Shown one piece after another: positions 1 to 9,469 of a DNA stretch of 47,048 nucleotides. Made by a program: the position numbers and the translations under genes. Within the stretch, counting starts at the first letter, position 1; each line of letters begins with the position of its first letter. The notes beneath the pieces are model-generated. The model was given only the letters and a program-made list of their open reading frames with translations, searched no databases and had not been told where the DNA came from. This DNA is from JAUVZF01 sp964539385 (GTDB lineage Bacteria > Planctomycetota > Phycisphaerae > FEN-1346): the NCBI GenBank assembly GCA_964539385.1, contig CAZIJC010000017.1, forward strand, positions 1 to 47,048, written 5' to 3'.

Positions 1-166
1 CCAGCCCAATCAGTTGTCGCCACGGCATGCACACGCAAACGTGGGCATGGCACCCACCGTTTCACGTGCGACAAAACGCTGGACGGCGATTGTCCCTTGA
101 GGGCCGGCCGCCGACTGGCCGATACACCCGTGGCGGCGACGTATGCCGTCGGCAGGGGAACCTCGC

Positions 167-2001
<1,835 letters not shown>

Positions 2002-2010
2002 TGCGGCTTA

Positions 2011-2033
2011 CTCAGTTCGACTTTTGCCATTTT
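2011..2033. repeat. Left terminal inverted repeat of the IS
   Basis: 23 bp matching the inverted copy at 3490-3512 with one mismatch; the inner 20 bp are identical. It sits just downstream of the glmS stop codon. Confidence 0.85.
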
Positions 2034-2041
2034 GATGATCC

Positions 2042-3394
2042 TCACGCCGCCAAGGTAAGGCTGTCCAGCACGAGGTTTCGTACCTGGGGCGGGAGTTTTG
2101 CGAAAGCCGTGCGATGCGCAGGGCGTTTCAAAATCGTTTCGAGCCAGAACAGCCGTCGCACGGTGGCGATGGCATCGGAGAACGTCGGCTCGGCCTTGGC
2201 GTACCATGTTGCGGCCCGGACCCGAACGCGGTGGTGCCGCGCGTCCTCGGCGAAGATCAGGCTGACAAGGCTGAACAGGCCGAACAGGCACGGCCCCGTG
2301 CGCAGGACCGACTTGGCCACACGCTGGCGGGTCGTCTCCAGGCCCAGGTGGGCCCGCATCTCCTGGAAAGTCGTCTCGATGGCCCAGCGGGCCGTGAACA
2401 GGCTGATGATCTCGGGGCCGCCAAGCGTCGGGTCGGTCGTGAAGAACCACTCGTCGCGGTGGGTGCCTTGAACATCCTTGACATAGACCCAGCGGACGGG
2501 CACCAGTCCGCGGCCGCTCTTGTACCAGTGGCCCGTCCCGCTCGTCCAGCGGATGCGTCGCGTTCCGCCGCCGCAGGAGGAGACGGTGGCGCGGGTCAGG
2601 GACCCCTTGGCCACGACCTCGACGGGCGTCGGCAGTTTGGAGCCCTTGGTGCGAGGGCGTCCCGGCCGGCCTTTGCTTCGCGCCGGGGGCGGCCGGTACA
2701 GATTGGCGTTCTTGTAAAAGCGACTGATGAGCGTGACGTGCCGGCGGTGGCGGTGGCAGAACCGCGCCAGTTCGTGCGAGGCGTAGCCGCCGTCGCCCAG
2801 AAGGATGAATTTCCGGGCCGGGAACCAGTGAATCAGGACGGCCATCAACTGCCGGGCCAACTGCGGCGGGGTCTTGTGCCGGCGGCCCTCGGCCTGGTCG
2901 AGTTCCTCCGGGCGGTACAGGGCCACCAGCACGGGCAAGGCCCACCGCCGCGAGGTGAACGGGAACGTCACCGAAACGGCCAGCACCACCCACTTGTGAC
3001 CCCATCGCCACACCGTGTGGGTGTGGGTGGACCGGACGGCATCGTGATGGCGTCCTTTGCCGTAGACGTGTTTGCCGCGATGCCCGGCGGTGGTGTCGTC
3101 GACGAGGATCCGGATCGGCTGGTTTGGGTCCACCCATCGGAAGACGGCCTGAGCCAGGACCCGCCCCAGCGGCCAGAGCGACCAGGCCGCGCGGCTGAAG
3201 ACACGGTGATAGGTGCTCGAATGGCCGCGGGCCACGCCGCGGGCCGCCCGGAGCATGGCCGTGACCGTTCGCCGGCCCAGCGCCAGGATCGCCCCGACCG
3301 CGAGCGGAAGAATCCGCTGGAACGTCGGCTCGGTAAAGGCTATAGAAAAACTCATCAGGAGCGGCTCCGCTGCCGATGGAAGAGAAAGCATCAC
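2042..3394 (-). CDS. DDE transposase, IS4/IS701-like
   Basis: Transposase of 450 aa that should cut and join the element ends. Seen directly: the first catalytic region ILVDDTTAGHRGKHVYG (Asp at residue 99), the second LLGDGGYASHELA (Asp 201) and the C-terminal RWAIETTFQEMRAHLGLE (Glu 340), which is the W-x-I-E-x-x-F pattern of the IS4-type Y1 region. The whole DDE set is present and the frame is uninterrupted, so it may be active. A downstream ATG at residue 14 (MSFSIAF) is an alternative start. I lean to IS701/DDE_5-type because of the VDDT..G..GK pattern and the WALPVL..LYRPEE segment, but cannot exclude another IS4 subgroup. The long plus-strand frame opposite this gene is a GC-driven shadow. 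Confidence 0.88.
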   Translation of the reverse strand: MMLSLPSAAEPLLMSFSIAFTEPTFQRILPLAVGAILALGRRTVTAMLRAARGVARGHSSTYHRVFSRAAWSLWPLGRVLAQAVFRWVDPNQPIRILVDDTTAGHRGKHVYGKGRHHDAVRSTHTHTVWRWGHKWVVLAVSVTFPFTSRRWALPVLVALYRPEELDQAEGRRHKTPPQLARQLMAVLIHWFPARKFILLGDGGYASHELARFCHRHRRHVTLISRFYKNANLYRPPPARSKGRPGRPRTKGSKLPTPVEVVAKGSLTRATVSSCGGGTRRIRWTSGTGHWYKSGRGLVPVRWVYVKDVQGTHRDEWFFTTDPTLGGPEIISLFTARWAIETTFQEMRAHLGLETTRQRVAKSVLRTGPCLFGLFSLVSLIFAEDARHHRVRVRAATWYAKAEPTFSDAIATVRRLFWLETILKRPAHRTAFAKLPPQVRNLVLDSLTLAA

Positions 3395-3489
3395 GGACTC
3401 CTTTCCGATTCGCTGACCTCATACATCAGTCAGAATCGGGAGGAGTCCGTTCTTTGTGCCAATGATTCTCTATCCCCCGGAAGGCCCCG

Positions 3490-3512
3490 AAAATGGCAAA
3501 AGTCGAACTCAG
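3490..3512. repeat. Right terminal inverted repeat of the IS
   Basis: Inverted copy of the left end at 2011-2033. The ATG at 3493 inside this repeat fortuitously supplies an in-frame start (MAKVEL...) for the reverse-transcriptase fragment downstream. Confidence 0.85.
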
Positions 3513-4620
3513 GAGGAAGACGTATCGTCCGGAGGCCGTGCGGCGGGTATGGATTCCGAAGCCGGACGGCACGAAGCGTCCGCTCGGTATCCCGACAATT
3601 CGGGACCGGGTGGCCCAGAGGGCGGCGGTGTTGGTCCTGGCTCCGATTTTCGAGGCGGACCTGGCCGCCGAGCAGTACGCCTACCGGCCCGGCCGGGGCG
3701 CGTTGGATGCGGTGCAGCACGTCCACCGGCTCCTGATGAGCGGCCACACCGAGGTGGTGGACGCGGACCTGAGCGGGTATGTCGACAGCATCCCGCACGC
3801 GGAACTCCTGAAGTCGGTGGCCCGTCGCGTCGTGGATGGGGCGATGATGCGAACGACTAACCCCCGATGGCAATCGGGGGCTAATCAAAGACTGATGTGG
3901 CTGGTCATGGCGGTGGAAGAAGAGGACGCCCGCGGACGGAAGCAGCGGACGACCCGCGCCAAGGACACGGGGCGAGCCCGCGCCGCAGGGCGCGCCGATC
4001 TCCCCGTTGCTGGCGAACCTCTACATCCGACGCTTCGTGGTGGGCTGGAAGGTGCTGGGGCACGAAGCGCGTCTGAAGGCGCGAAAGCGTCAACTACGCC
4101 GACGACTTCGTCATCTGCTGTCGCGGGACCGGCGCCCAGGCGCTGGCCGCCATGCGAAAGATGATGGTGCGGCTGAAGTTGACGGTCAACGAGGCCAAGA
4201 CGCGTCTGCGGCGGGCGCCGGACGAACCGTTCGACTTCCTGGGGTACACCTTCGGGCGGAACTGGTCGCCCGGGCCAGGGCGGTCGTATATCGGGACGCG
4301 GCCGTCGAAGAAGCGGCTGGCGCGCCTGGTGACGGCCCTGCGGGGGCTGACCGGACGAAGGAGTGCCCGGCCGACCGTGCAGGAGAAGGTCGCGGAACTC
4401 AACCGCCTGCTCAGCGGTTGGGCGAACTACTTCTGCCTGGGGTCGGTCAGCCGCGCCTACCGGGCGATGGACGAGCAGGCCCGGCGACGGCTGCGCCAGT
4501 GGCTGCGTGCGAAGTACCCGCACCAGGGGTCCGGGCGGAAACGGTACCCGGACGCCTACCTGCACGAGGTGCTGGGGTTGGTCCGCCTTCAGGGGCGGCC
4601 AACGGTTATGCCCGACCTAC
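3510..4620 (+). pseudogene. Decayed group-II-intron-type reverse transcriptase/maturase
   Basis: Recognisable RT pieces lie in three frames. From 3510: YRPEAVRRVWIPKPDGTKRP, RPLGIPTIRDRVAQ and AYRPGRGALDAV (RT blocks 1-2a), then DADLSGYVDSIPH (first catalytic Asp block). After a shift near 3975-3985: PQGAPISPLLANLY (block 4). After another shift near 4070-4090: NYADDFVICC with the YADD catalytic box at 4095-4106, then FDFLGYTFGRN and a GIIM/maturase-like tail (LSGWANYF...) to about 4600. The N-terminal portion upstream of the YRP block is absent, replaced by the IS end, and a short palindrome interrupts it at 3854-3886. With at least two frameshifts, one insertion and a 5' truncation it cannot make a working enzyme. 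I could not find the intron RNA (no domain V hairpin). Confidence 0.88.
3854..3886. repeat. Short palindromic element inside the RT pseudogene
   Basis: Near-palindrome with stem cccccgat / atcggggg and a 4-base loop (ggca), flanked by imperfectly matching ctaa/ctaatc arms. It adds residues RTTNPRWQSGANQR at a point where the RT alignment would run on without them, so it looks like a small insertion. I associate tag/cta-flanked CCCCGAT...ATCGGGG palindromes with dispersed repeats in planctomycete genomes; that association is from memory. Confidence 0.6.
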
Positions 4621-4688
4621 CCCACCGCGCCAGACCTCGACTCTACCCCCCAAGGGTGAACGGTTTGTGGCCGTTCGCCCCCCTTCCG

Positions 4689-4771
4689 TCCCCCCAGAGG
4701 GGGGAGACGCCAGCCTGGGCTTCCGGGCACGGGCGTGACGAAGGGCGAGGCGCGGTCCGCGAGGACCGCGC
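4689..4771. other. Two tandem GC hairpins downstream of the RT remnant
   Basis: First hairpin at 4689-4705: tcccccc, loop aga, gggggga. Second at 4750-4771: a perfect 9-bp stem gcgcggtcc / ggaccgcgc around a GCGA tetraloop of GNRA type. They lie between the end of the RT similarity and the transposase remnant. They could be REP/MITE-type debris or part of a former mobile-element RNA. No T-tract follows either, so they do not look like terminators. Confidence 0.45.
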
Positions 4772-4796
4772 CCCTGCCCATATAGCCACCGGGGTA

Positions 4797-5000
4797 GCAG
4801 GCCGGCTCGGGCGTCTTGTTGTGAGGCGTGGGTCCGGCGTTGCCGTGAAGGACGCCCCGAACGCCCTGGGTCCGGACCTTGGCCTTGATCCGCTCGACCT
4901 GCCGACGCGACAGGCCGAGCGCCTTGGCCGCCGCCCCCGCTGTCAGACGCCCCTGCAGCGTCGCCCTCCGGGCTCGGCTACGCCTCACCCTCCGCAGCAC
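4797..5000 (-). pseudogene. N-terminal remnant of an ISNCY/integrase-type transposase
   Basis: About 68 codons read LQGRLTAGAAAKALGLSRRQ followed by VERIKAKVRTQGVRGVLHGN and AGPTPHNK. This matches the helix-turn-helix head seen in ISNCY- and IS481-like transposases (G-x-LT-xx-AA-xx-LGLS-xRQV ... G-xx-GL-xHGN-x-G-xx-SN). The catalytic part is missing: after about 4800 the frame runs into unrelated sequence. It is therefore a fragment, adding to the mobile-element scar behind glmS. Family assignment is by motif shape only. Confidence 0.6.
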
Positions 5001-5173
5001 ACGCAGGATATGGCAACTTGACTCTCATTCAGGCTGGCACAAGAATCGGGGGCAGATCAAAGGCGACCATGAACTTCGCCGTTATGCTCCTCATGCCTTC
5101 CCTCCAGTATGTTGTCCGCGACGTCCGGCCCACCGCCCCTGCGCCGTTGTCTGATAAGGCCGGACCAACCGGA
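5001..5173. other. Intergenic, no feature seen
   Basis: Between the transposase remnant and the end of the CBS gene. I see no credible gene, repeat or terminator. Confidence 0.5.
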
Positions 5174-5632
5174 TCATCCGTCACCGTCATCCGTTGCCGG
5201 CCGGCCGTTCCCGGCCCCGTTTCGCAGGGCCCGGATCTGCTCTTGGCTGCTTTCGAGTTCGGCGTCGAGGATATCGTGCAGGCCGACGAGACCGACCAGC
5301 GTGCCGTCTTCGATGACAACCAGGTGACGGATGTGACCGCCGGCGAGTTCCTGAGCGCACTTCTGAAGATCGGCGCCGAGACAGCAGGTCTTGGCCGGCG
5401 AGGACATGACGTCGGCCAGGAGAACAGAGGCGGGGTCTTTGCCTGCGGCAACGACACGCTGGAGCAGGTCCCGCTCGGTGAAGATGCCGAGGACCTGGCC
5501 GTCATCCCTTACGATGACGGAGCCCACGTTGTTCTCGGCCATCAGTCCGACCGCCTCCAGGACCGTAGTCGTGGATGGCGCGACGACGACATCGGGCCCC
5601 TTGATCATGAGGATCTCTTCTACCGTTGGCAT
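5174..5632 (-). CDS. Two-CBS-domain protein
   Basis: Protein of 152 aa made almost entirely of a pair of CBS domains (a Bateman module). First: VVVAPSTTTVLEAVGLMAEN followed by NVGSVIVRDDGQVLGIFTERDLLQRVV (about residues 12-65). Second: ADVMSSPAKTCCLGADLQKC through HIRHLVVIEDGTLVGLVGLHDIL (about 73-128). Such proteins usually bind adenine nucleotides and relay energy state to a partner; no effector domain is attached, so the partner is unknown. An SD-like GGAGGAG lies 9 nt before the ATG at 5632. It is followed on the same strand, 61 bp upstream, by the HD-GYP gene, so the two may be co-transcribed. Confidence 0.93.
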   Translation of the reverse strand: MPTVEEILMIKGPDVVVAPSTTTVLEAVGLMAENNVGSVIVRDDGQVLGIFTERDLLQRVVAAGKDPASVLLADVMSSPAKTCCLGADLQKCAQELAGGHIRHLVVIEDGTLVGLVGLHDILDAELESSQEQIRALRNGAGNGRPATDDGDG

Positions 5633-5693
5633 GATTTCGACTCCTCCGAGACGGCAGACTAACCTGGCACGGGAGCCGCTGGTGTCGCAAGAA

Positions 5694-6881
5694 TCAGTTG
5701 GGCTTCAATGCGGGGTACGATTTAAGGACCTCGTCAAGGACGCCGAGAAAGGCCTCTACGATGGCAGGGTCGAAGTGCTTTCCACTGTCCTTGTCCAGGA
5801 TGTCGAGCGCTACGTCCAGGGAGCAGGCTTCCTTGTAGCAGCGTCGGGAGACGACGGCGTCAAAGACGTCTGCCAAGCCCGTGATCCTGCCCGGCATGGG
5901 TATGGTTTCGCCGTTGAGCCCGTGCGGATAGCCCTGTCCGTCCCATCGCTCGTGGTGATGCAAGGCTATGTCCTGGGCCATGTTGAGCACGGCCCCGTCG
6001 GCTTCGCTGAGGATCTCGGCGCCCACGATCGTATGCCTTTCCATGACCATCCGCTGCGCCGGCGTGAGATGCCCCGGCTTGAGGAGGACCGCGTCGGGGA
6101 TGGCCACCTTGCCCACGTCGTGCATCGGGCTGGCGTACCTGATCAATTCCACCTGCTCCGAGTCCAGGCCGAGGGCCTCAGCGATCAATTGCGAACATCG
6201 GCTTACGCGTTGAATGTGATCGCCGGTGTCGGCGTCGCGGTACTCGGCGATCGCCGAGAGGCGAAAGATCGTATTCAGGTGCGCCTGGCGAAGTTGCTCC
6301 TGGAGGCTCACGTTGTGCACAGTGATGGCCGCGGTGGACATCAACGACATGAGGCCTTCGCTGATCTTGGTTTCGAAAGGCGCGGGGTTCCCGTAGGCGC
6401 CAACCCGGTTGAACAACTGCATCACACCCACACACTCCCCGTCGGGACAGTTCAGGGGAATCGCCAGAATGCTTCTCACGTCGTATCCGGTTTTGGCGTC
6501 CAGGTCGCGGTTGATACGGAATGGCGCTTCGGTGCCGGCCGGAAGGGAGTAACTGTCAGGGATGTTTATAATCCGGCCGGTCGACGCCACATAGCCGGCC
6601 AGCGATTCGGCGGATACCGGCAGTTTCTTACCCAGGAGGTGACGGGCGATCTCGGATGTGTCCATCTTGTCGTTCTGCACGGCCACAAACCGGAGGCGGT
6701 CTTTCTGAACCAGGTACAGGCTGCCGGCTTCGGCGCAGGTAAGGGCTCGCGCTTCCGATAGAACGGTCTCCAGCATCTGCTGTCGGTCCCGACAGGTATA
6801 GAGCTCGGCGCCGACGTTGAGAAGGCGCCGGAGGCTTGCCATTTCCTCATCGCAGTTTTCCTGTAGGACTTGATCTGCCAT
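5694..6881 (-). CDS. GAF-HD-GYP cyclic-di-GMP phosphodiesterase
   Basis: Likely hydrolyses the second messenger c-di-GMP. A GAF sensor domain (about residues 15-190) is followed by an HD-GYP domain (about 205-390). The catalytic set is intact: HIQRVSRCS, HDVGKVAIPD (HD about residue 253), HTIVGAEIL, and HHERWDGQGYP (about 307), the GYP signature itself. There is no transmembrane segment, so it is cytosolic. The start at 6881 (MADQVLQ) is preferred because GAAAGG lies 9 nt upstream; an ATG at 6905 adds eight residues but has its AAGGA directly abutting the codon. High c-di-GMP usually represses motility, so an HD-GYP near flagellar genes, with a PilZ protein in the hook operon, is functionally suggestive. 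Confidence 0.93.
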   Translation of the reverse strand: MADQVLQENCDEEMASLRRLLNVGAELYTCRDRQQMLETVLSEARALTCAEAGSLYLVQKDRLRFVAVQNDKMDTSEIARHLLGKKLPVSAESLAGYVASTGRIINIPDSYSLPAGTEAPFRINRDLDAKTGYDVRSILAIPLNCPDGECVGVMQLFNRVGAYGNPAPFETKISEGLMSLMSTAAITVHNVSLQEQLRQAHLNTIFRLSAIAEYRDADTGDHIQRVSRCSQLIAEALGLDSEQVELIRYASPMHDVGKVAIPDAVLLKPGHLTPAQRMVMERHTIVGAEILSEADGAVLNMAQDIALHHHERWDGQGYPHGLNGETIPMPGRITGLADVFDAVVSRRCYKEACSLDVALDILDKDSGKHFDPAIVEAFLGVLDEVLKSYPALKPN

Positions 6882-7037
6882 GTCGGGCGGCCTTTCTCTT
6901 GACATTCCTTTTCATCGGACATCGGGAGGGGGCGAATCAATGCGAGTATTCGCAATTTGCAGCCGGCAAATAACCACAGCCGAAAGTCGTGAAAGACAGA
7001 GGTGGAGCGGCGGAAGCGGCAGGCGTGAGACCCAAGA

Positions 7038-7688
7038 TCAGACTTCGACCGTGGTGAGGCCCGCTCGGATCGCGTATTTCGTCAGTTCGGCCAGGGTGTG
7101 AATGTCGAGTTTTTTCATGATGCGCTGGCGATGGGAATCGACGGTCCTGGAACTGACGTGGAGCAGCAAACCGATTTCCTTTGAGTTCTTGCCTTCCGTC
7201 AGAAGTTGGAGCACTTCCGCCTCCCTGTCGCTAAGCCCATGCGATTTGGAGGACCCCGCGCAGGTCCCACTCGCATAGTCTTGAACGACCGTTGCCGCCA
7301 CTTCGAGGCTCAGATAGGTGTCTCCCGCGGTTGCGATGTTGATAGCACGCATGAGTTCTTCCACGTCACATGTCTTGGACAGGTAGGCAGAGGCGCCGGC
7401 TTGGAGCATTCTCGACACATACCGCTTGTCTGAGTGCATCGACAGGGCGACCACCTTGACGTCCGGGCAGGCGTCCCTGATTTGGCGTGCAGCCCCGGCC
7501 CCGTTGAGGCCACTCACCGCAGGGCCCATGACGACCACGTCCGGCAGCAGTTTGCGCGCGAGTTGCACCGCTGCCCGCCCGTCGTCGGCTTCGCCAACGA
7601 CCTCGACGTCGGCCCGGCCTTCCAGGAGCGTACGGAGACCGTCACGGACCAGCCTGTGGTCATTCACCAGAACGACCGTGGTGCTCAT
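7038..7688 (-). CDS. NarL/FixJ-type response regulator lacking the phospho-acceptor Asp
   Basis: Protein of 216 aa with a receiver domain (1-120) and a LuxR-type helix-turn-helix (about 150-210: LSDREAEVLQLLTEGKNSKE, then IGLLLHVSSRTVDSHRQRIM). The fold-defining residues are present (Asp10, Ser81, Lys103), but the position that should be the phosphorylated Asp is Gly55 (PDVVVMGPAVSGLNG in place of ...MDxxMP). Phospho-switching by the standard route is therefore not possible; it may be constitutive or respond to a ligand or partner. ATG 7688 is chosen over GTG 7694 because AAGGA lies 7 nt upstream. The target genes are unknown. No histidine kinase is adjacent. Confidence 0.92.
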   Translation of the reverse strand: MSTTVVLVNDHRLVRDGLRTLLEGRADVEVVGEADDGRAAVQLARKLLPDVVVMGPAVSGLNGAGAARQIRDACPDVKVVALSMHSDKRYVSRMLQAGASAYLSKTCDVEELMRAINIATAGDTYLSLEVAATVVQDYASGTCAGSSKSHGLSDREAEVLQLLTEGKNSKEIGLLLHVSSRTVDSHRQRIMKKLDIHTLAELTKYAIRAGLTTVEV

Positions 7689-7950
7689 CCCCACTTCCTT
7701 AAGGCAGCACGTTGGCGTACGGGCGGCACCTGTCCCTCAGCGGCTTCCGGGTTCCCGGGCACAATCATTTATCGAGGACGGCCAGCAAAACTTTAGGCGC
7801 ATATTCGTTTGCCAGCGGGAGGGGGTAACACCCAGTTCAAGTTTCGCATCCATGAGCATCCACAAGCAAGCCTGTGTCAAGCCTGAGAGCGGAGACCCAG
7901 AACCAAGAGTGCGAGAAACTCTGGACACTACCGACCGTTTCTGAGATAAG

Positions 7951-8243
7951 ATGAAGCGGAAATCGCAGACGGCAGGTTTGAGTAGACTTTCTTACGAAAT
8001 CCTGGTTCAAGCCGCGCGAGCCATGAACGATCTGGTAACGCGCGTTATTGAGACGGCACGGCGAAGGGGGCTCCTCCCTTCTGTCCCGGAAGCGGCTGCC
8101 AAGTCTGTGCCCGCCATTAACAGGGTGGAGTTCTATCCGACCTTCCGCTGCAACGACTGCTGCGGCCACTGCATCACAAACTCCGGCCCGAATAGGACAG
8201 AGACGCTCAAGCCCGATGACGCGGCCACGATCTCCCCGCTAGA
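7951..8243 (+). pseudogene. Truncated radical-SAM-like gene
   Basis: The N-terminal ~97 codons contain EFYPTFRCNDCCGHCITNSG, a CxxxCxxC cluster (C-ND-C-C-GH-C spacing gives Cx3Cx2C) in the context typical of radical SAM enzymes just after the first beta strand. The reading frame then loses all resemblance to the family near ISPLDSQRP (about 8235) and runs 50 residues into low-complexity sequence to a stop at 8397. A radical SAM core needs about 200 more residues, so this is a broken remnant. An alternative is a very short unrelated protein that happens to have the motif; the flanking EFYPTFRCN makes that less likely. Confidence 0.6.
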
Positions 8244-8468
8244 TTCACAGCGTCCGCACGCCTACCCACCACAGCCACTCGCGCACCACCGGGCAGTGCA
8301 TGCCGAGCCGTGGTCCGACCGGGCGAAGAGATACTTGAGCATGGTCTGCCGCCCTTTCGGTAACCCCGCCAGGCCGCGGGCGCCGATATGCATTTGACGG
8401 CGCGGCGGCAGCGTGGCAGAATACGCGCAGCCTTGGCCCATTCGTAGCCAAAGCCCCGTGGGGCACAG
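8244..8468. other. Unassigned sequence downstream of the radical-SAM remnant
   Basis: Carries a minus-strand frame (GARGLAGLPKGRQTMLKYLF...) that I do not recognise. It may be part of the debris that replaced the radical-SAM C-terminus. No RNA gene or promoter stands out. Confidence 0.4.
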
Positions 8469-9119
8469 ATGGTGGAGCGGCTTTACAGCGCGAGGCAAGT
8501 GGCCGACCTGCTCGGCGTCTCGTCGATTGATGTTAACCAGTGGATTCACTCCGGCCTCCTGGAGGCAGAACAACTTGCCGGCGACATCCGTGTTTCAGAG
8601 CGCGGGGTGGTTCGTTTCCTGAGAGATCTCGGCATCGATCTTGGGAGCGTGCTCAGGGTGGCCCTGGAGCAGGAAGCCGAGCGCGGGGCCGAGTCCGCCA
8701 CTGGTGCGGCGGAGTCCGCACTGGAGACGCCCGACGCAGAGCCGAGGCCGCCCGACTCGCGCTCCGCCCGCGCCGAGGCAGTTGCGGACGTGACCACGAG
8801 GTTGGCCGAGGCTATCCTTGAGGACGCCCTTAAGCGCGGGGCGGAAGCGATTTTCCTGGAGCCGCTACCGAACAGCCTCTCGCTCAAACTCCGCATCGAC
8901 GGCCGCTGGCGCGAGAAGCCGAACTTCGCGTCGCGGCTGCCGCCGGGGCTGGGTCCGCTGCTGATGAGACAGTTTCGGACGTTGGCCTGCCTGTCGGAAG
9001 CCGGCAGGCAGGAGGCAACCTTCCAGACCCATGTGGATGGCCGGGCTCGCTCCTTTCGTATCGAGACATGCTCGGCTCCGTATGGCGACGGACTTCTGAT
9101 TCACCCCACTCCCCTTTAG
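8469..9119 (+). CDS. HTH protein with a GspE/PilB N-domain-like C-terminus
   Basis: Protein of 216 aa. Residues 1-58 (LYSARQVADLLGVSSIDVNQ and following WIHSGLL...GDIRVSERGVVRFL) form a MerR/excisionase-like helix-turn-helix that should bind DNA. An acidic, Ala-rich linker (about 70-95) leads to a C-terminal region (about 100-213: VADVTTRLAEAILEDALKRG, EAIFLEPLPNSLSLKLRIDG, then MRQFRTLACLSEAGRQEATF) that resembles the N2 domain in front of the motor core in type II/IV pilus ATPases (cf. A-DIHIEP-x-x-RIDG, ISRIKIMANLDIAE-R). The Walker A and ATPase core are absent and the gene stops cleanly at 9119. So it is either a dedicated regulator built from an ATPase fragment or a truncated ATPase. Its stop overlaps the stop of the convergent gene. 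Confidence 0.75.
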   Translation: MVERLYSARQVADLLGVSSIDVNQWIHSGLLEAEQLAGDIRVSERGVVRFLRDLGIDLGSVLRVALEQEAERGAESATGAAESALETPDAEPRPPDSRSARAEAVADVTTRLAEAILEDALKRGAEAIFLEPLPNSLSLKLRIDGRWREKPNFASRLPPGLGPLLMRQFRTLACLSEAGRQEATFQTHVDGRARSFRIETCSAPYGDGLLIHPTPL

Positions 9120-9469
9120 CGGACGCTGCCTGCGTTGCGGTAGGCCTGTAACGTGTCCTTGCCGCGTCCGAGTTGTGCACGGCGGCGGGCAAGTTCTTCC
9201 TGCTGTTGGGCCAAGCAGAGGCGGACCTGCTCGTGCAAGCGCAAGAGGCGCCGGCGGCAGGCGGATTCCGGCGAGGTACCCGCCGCGCGCGCTTGCTCGA
9301 TCAGCACGTCGGCCTGGCGCGCCCGTTCGACAACGGCGTCGACGTCGCCCCGCCGGGCCGCTTCGATCTGTTCGGCCAGCACCTGCACCAGAGCGGCAAA
9401 AGGCTCGTCCTCGTCGCCGGTGTGAGGCGCGGCCACATCGGCCGCTCGGTCGCTTGCAGGATGACTCAT
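9116..9469 (-). CDS. Small helical protein, possibly a FliT-like flagellar chaperone
   Basis: Protein of 117 aa, almost entirely alpha-helical by composition (Ala, Glu, Arg, Gln heptads). The tail CLAQQQEELARRRAQLGRGK followed by DTLQAYRNAG resembles the C-terminal helix of FliT/FlgN-type chaperones (l-x-k-G-k-x-x-l-x-x-Y). Its start codon overlaps the stop of the TPR gene (ATGA, 9466-9469), so they are translated together, and flgL lies 127 bp further upstream on the same strand. Position next to hook-filament junction genes supports a secretion-chaperone role but this is inference; the sequence alone proves only a conserved small coiled protein. Confidence 0.7.
   Translation of the reverse strand: MSHPASDRAADVAAPHTGDEDEPFAALVQVLAEQIEAARRGDVDAVVERARQADVLIEQARAAGTSPESACRRRLLRLHEQVRLCLAQQQEELARRRAQLGRGKDTLQAYRNAGSVR

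Larger units (their letters stand above)
2011..3512 (-). mobile_element. Complete IS4/IS701-like insertion sequence
   Basis: About 1.5 kb element bounded by inverted ends. The left end reads agttcgacttttgccatttt (2014-2033) and the exact 20-bp reverse complement lies at 3490-3509; allowing one mismatch the match extends to 2011-2033 and 3490-3512. It carries one intact DDE transposase gene on the minus strand. I see no convincing target-site duplication, as expected if one flank was lost. The left end lies 11-14 bp after the glmS stop and the right end lies inside a reverse-transcriptase reading frame whose N-terminal part is missing, so insertion probably came with a deletion. Family assignment rests on the transposase only. 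Confidence 0.85.

Noticed and set aside
4620..4800. Group II intron RNA domain V downstream of the reverse transcriptase
   Set aside because: The GNRA hairpin at 4750-4771 is a plain 9-bp stem without the AGC triad, bulge or 34-nt size of domain V.
2011..5000. Tn7-like element at glmS
   Set aside because: No TnsA/B/C/D-like genes or Tn7-type ends are seen; the transposase present is of IS4/IS701 type.
5663..5682. Plus-strand sigma-54-like site (TGGCACGGGAGCCGCT)
   Set aside because: GG-N10-GC spacing is right but the -12 box is poor and no plus-strand gene follows; it lies just before the converging HD-GYP gene end.
6940..6990. Sigma-54-like sequence upstream of the HD-GYP gene (minus strand, CCGGCTGCAAATTGCG)
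   Set aside because: GG to GC spacing is off by one base and the TGGCAC core is absent.
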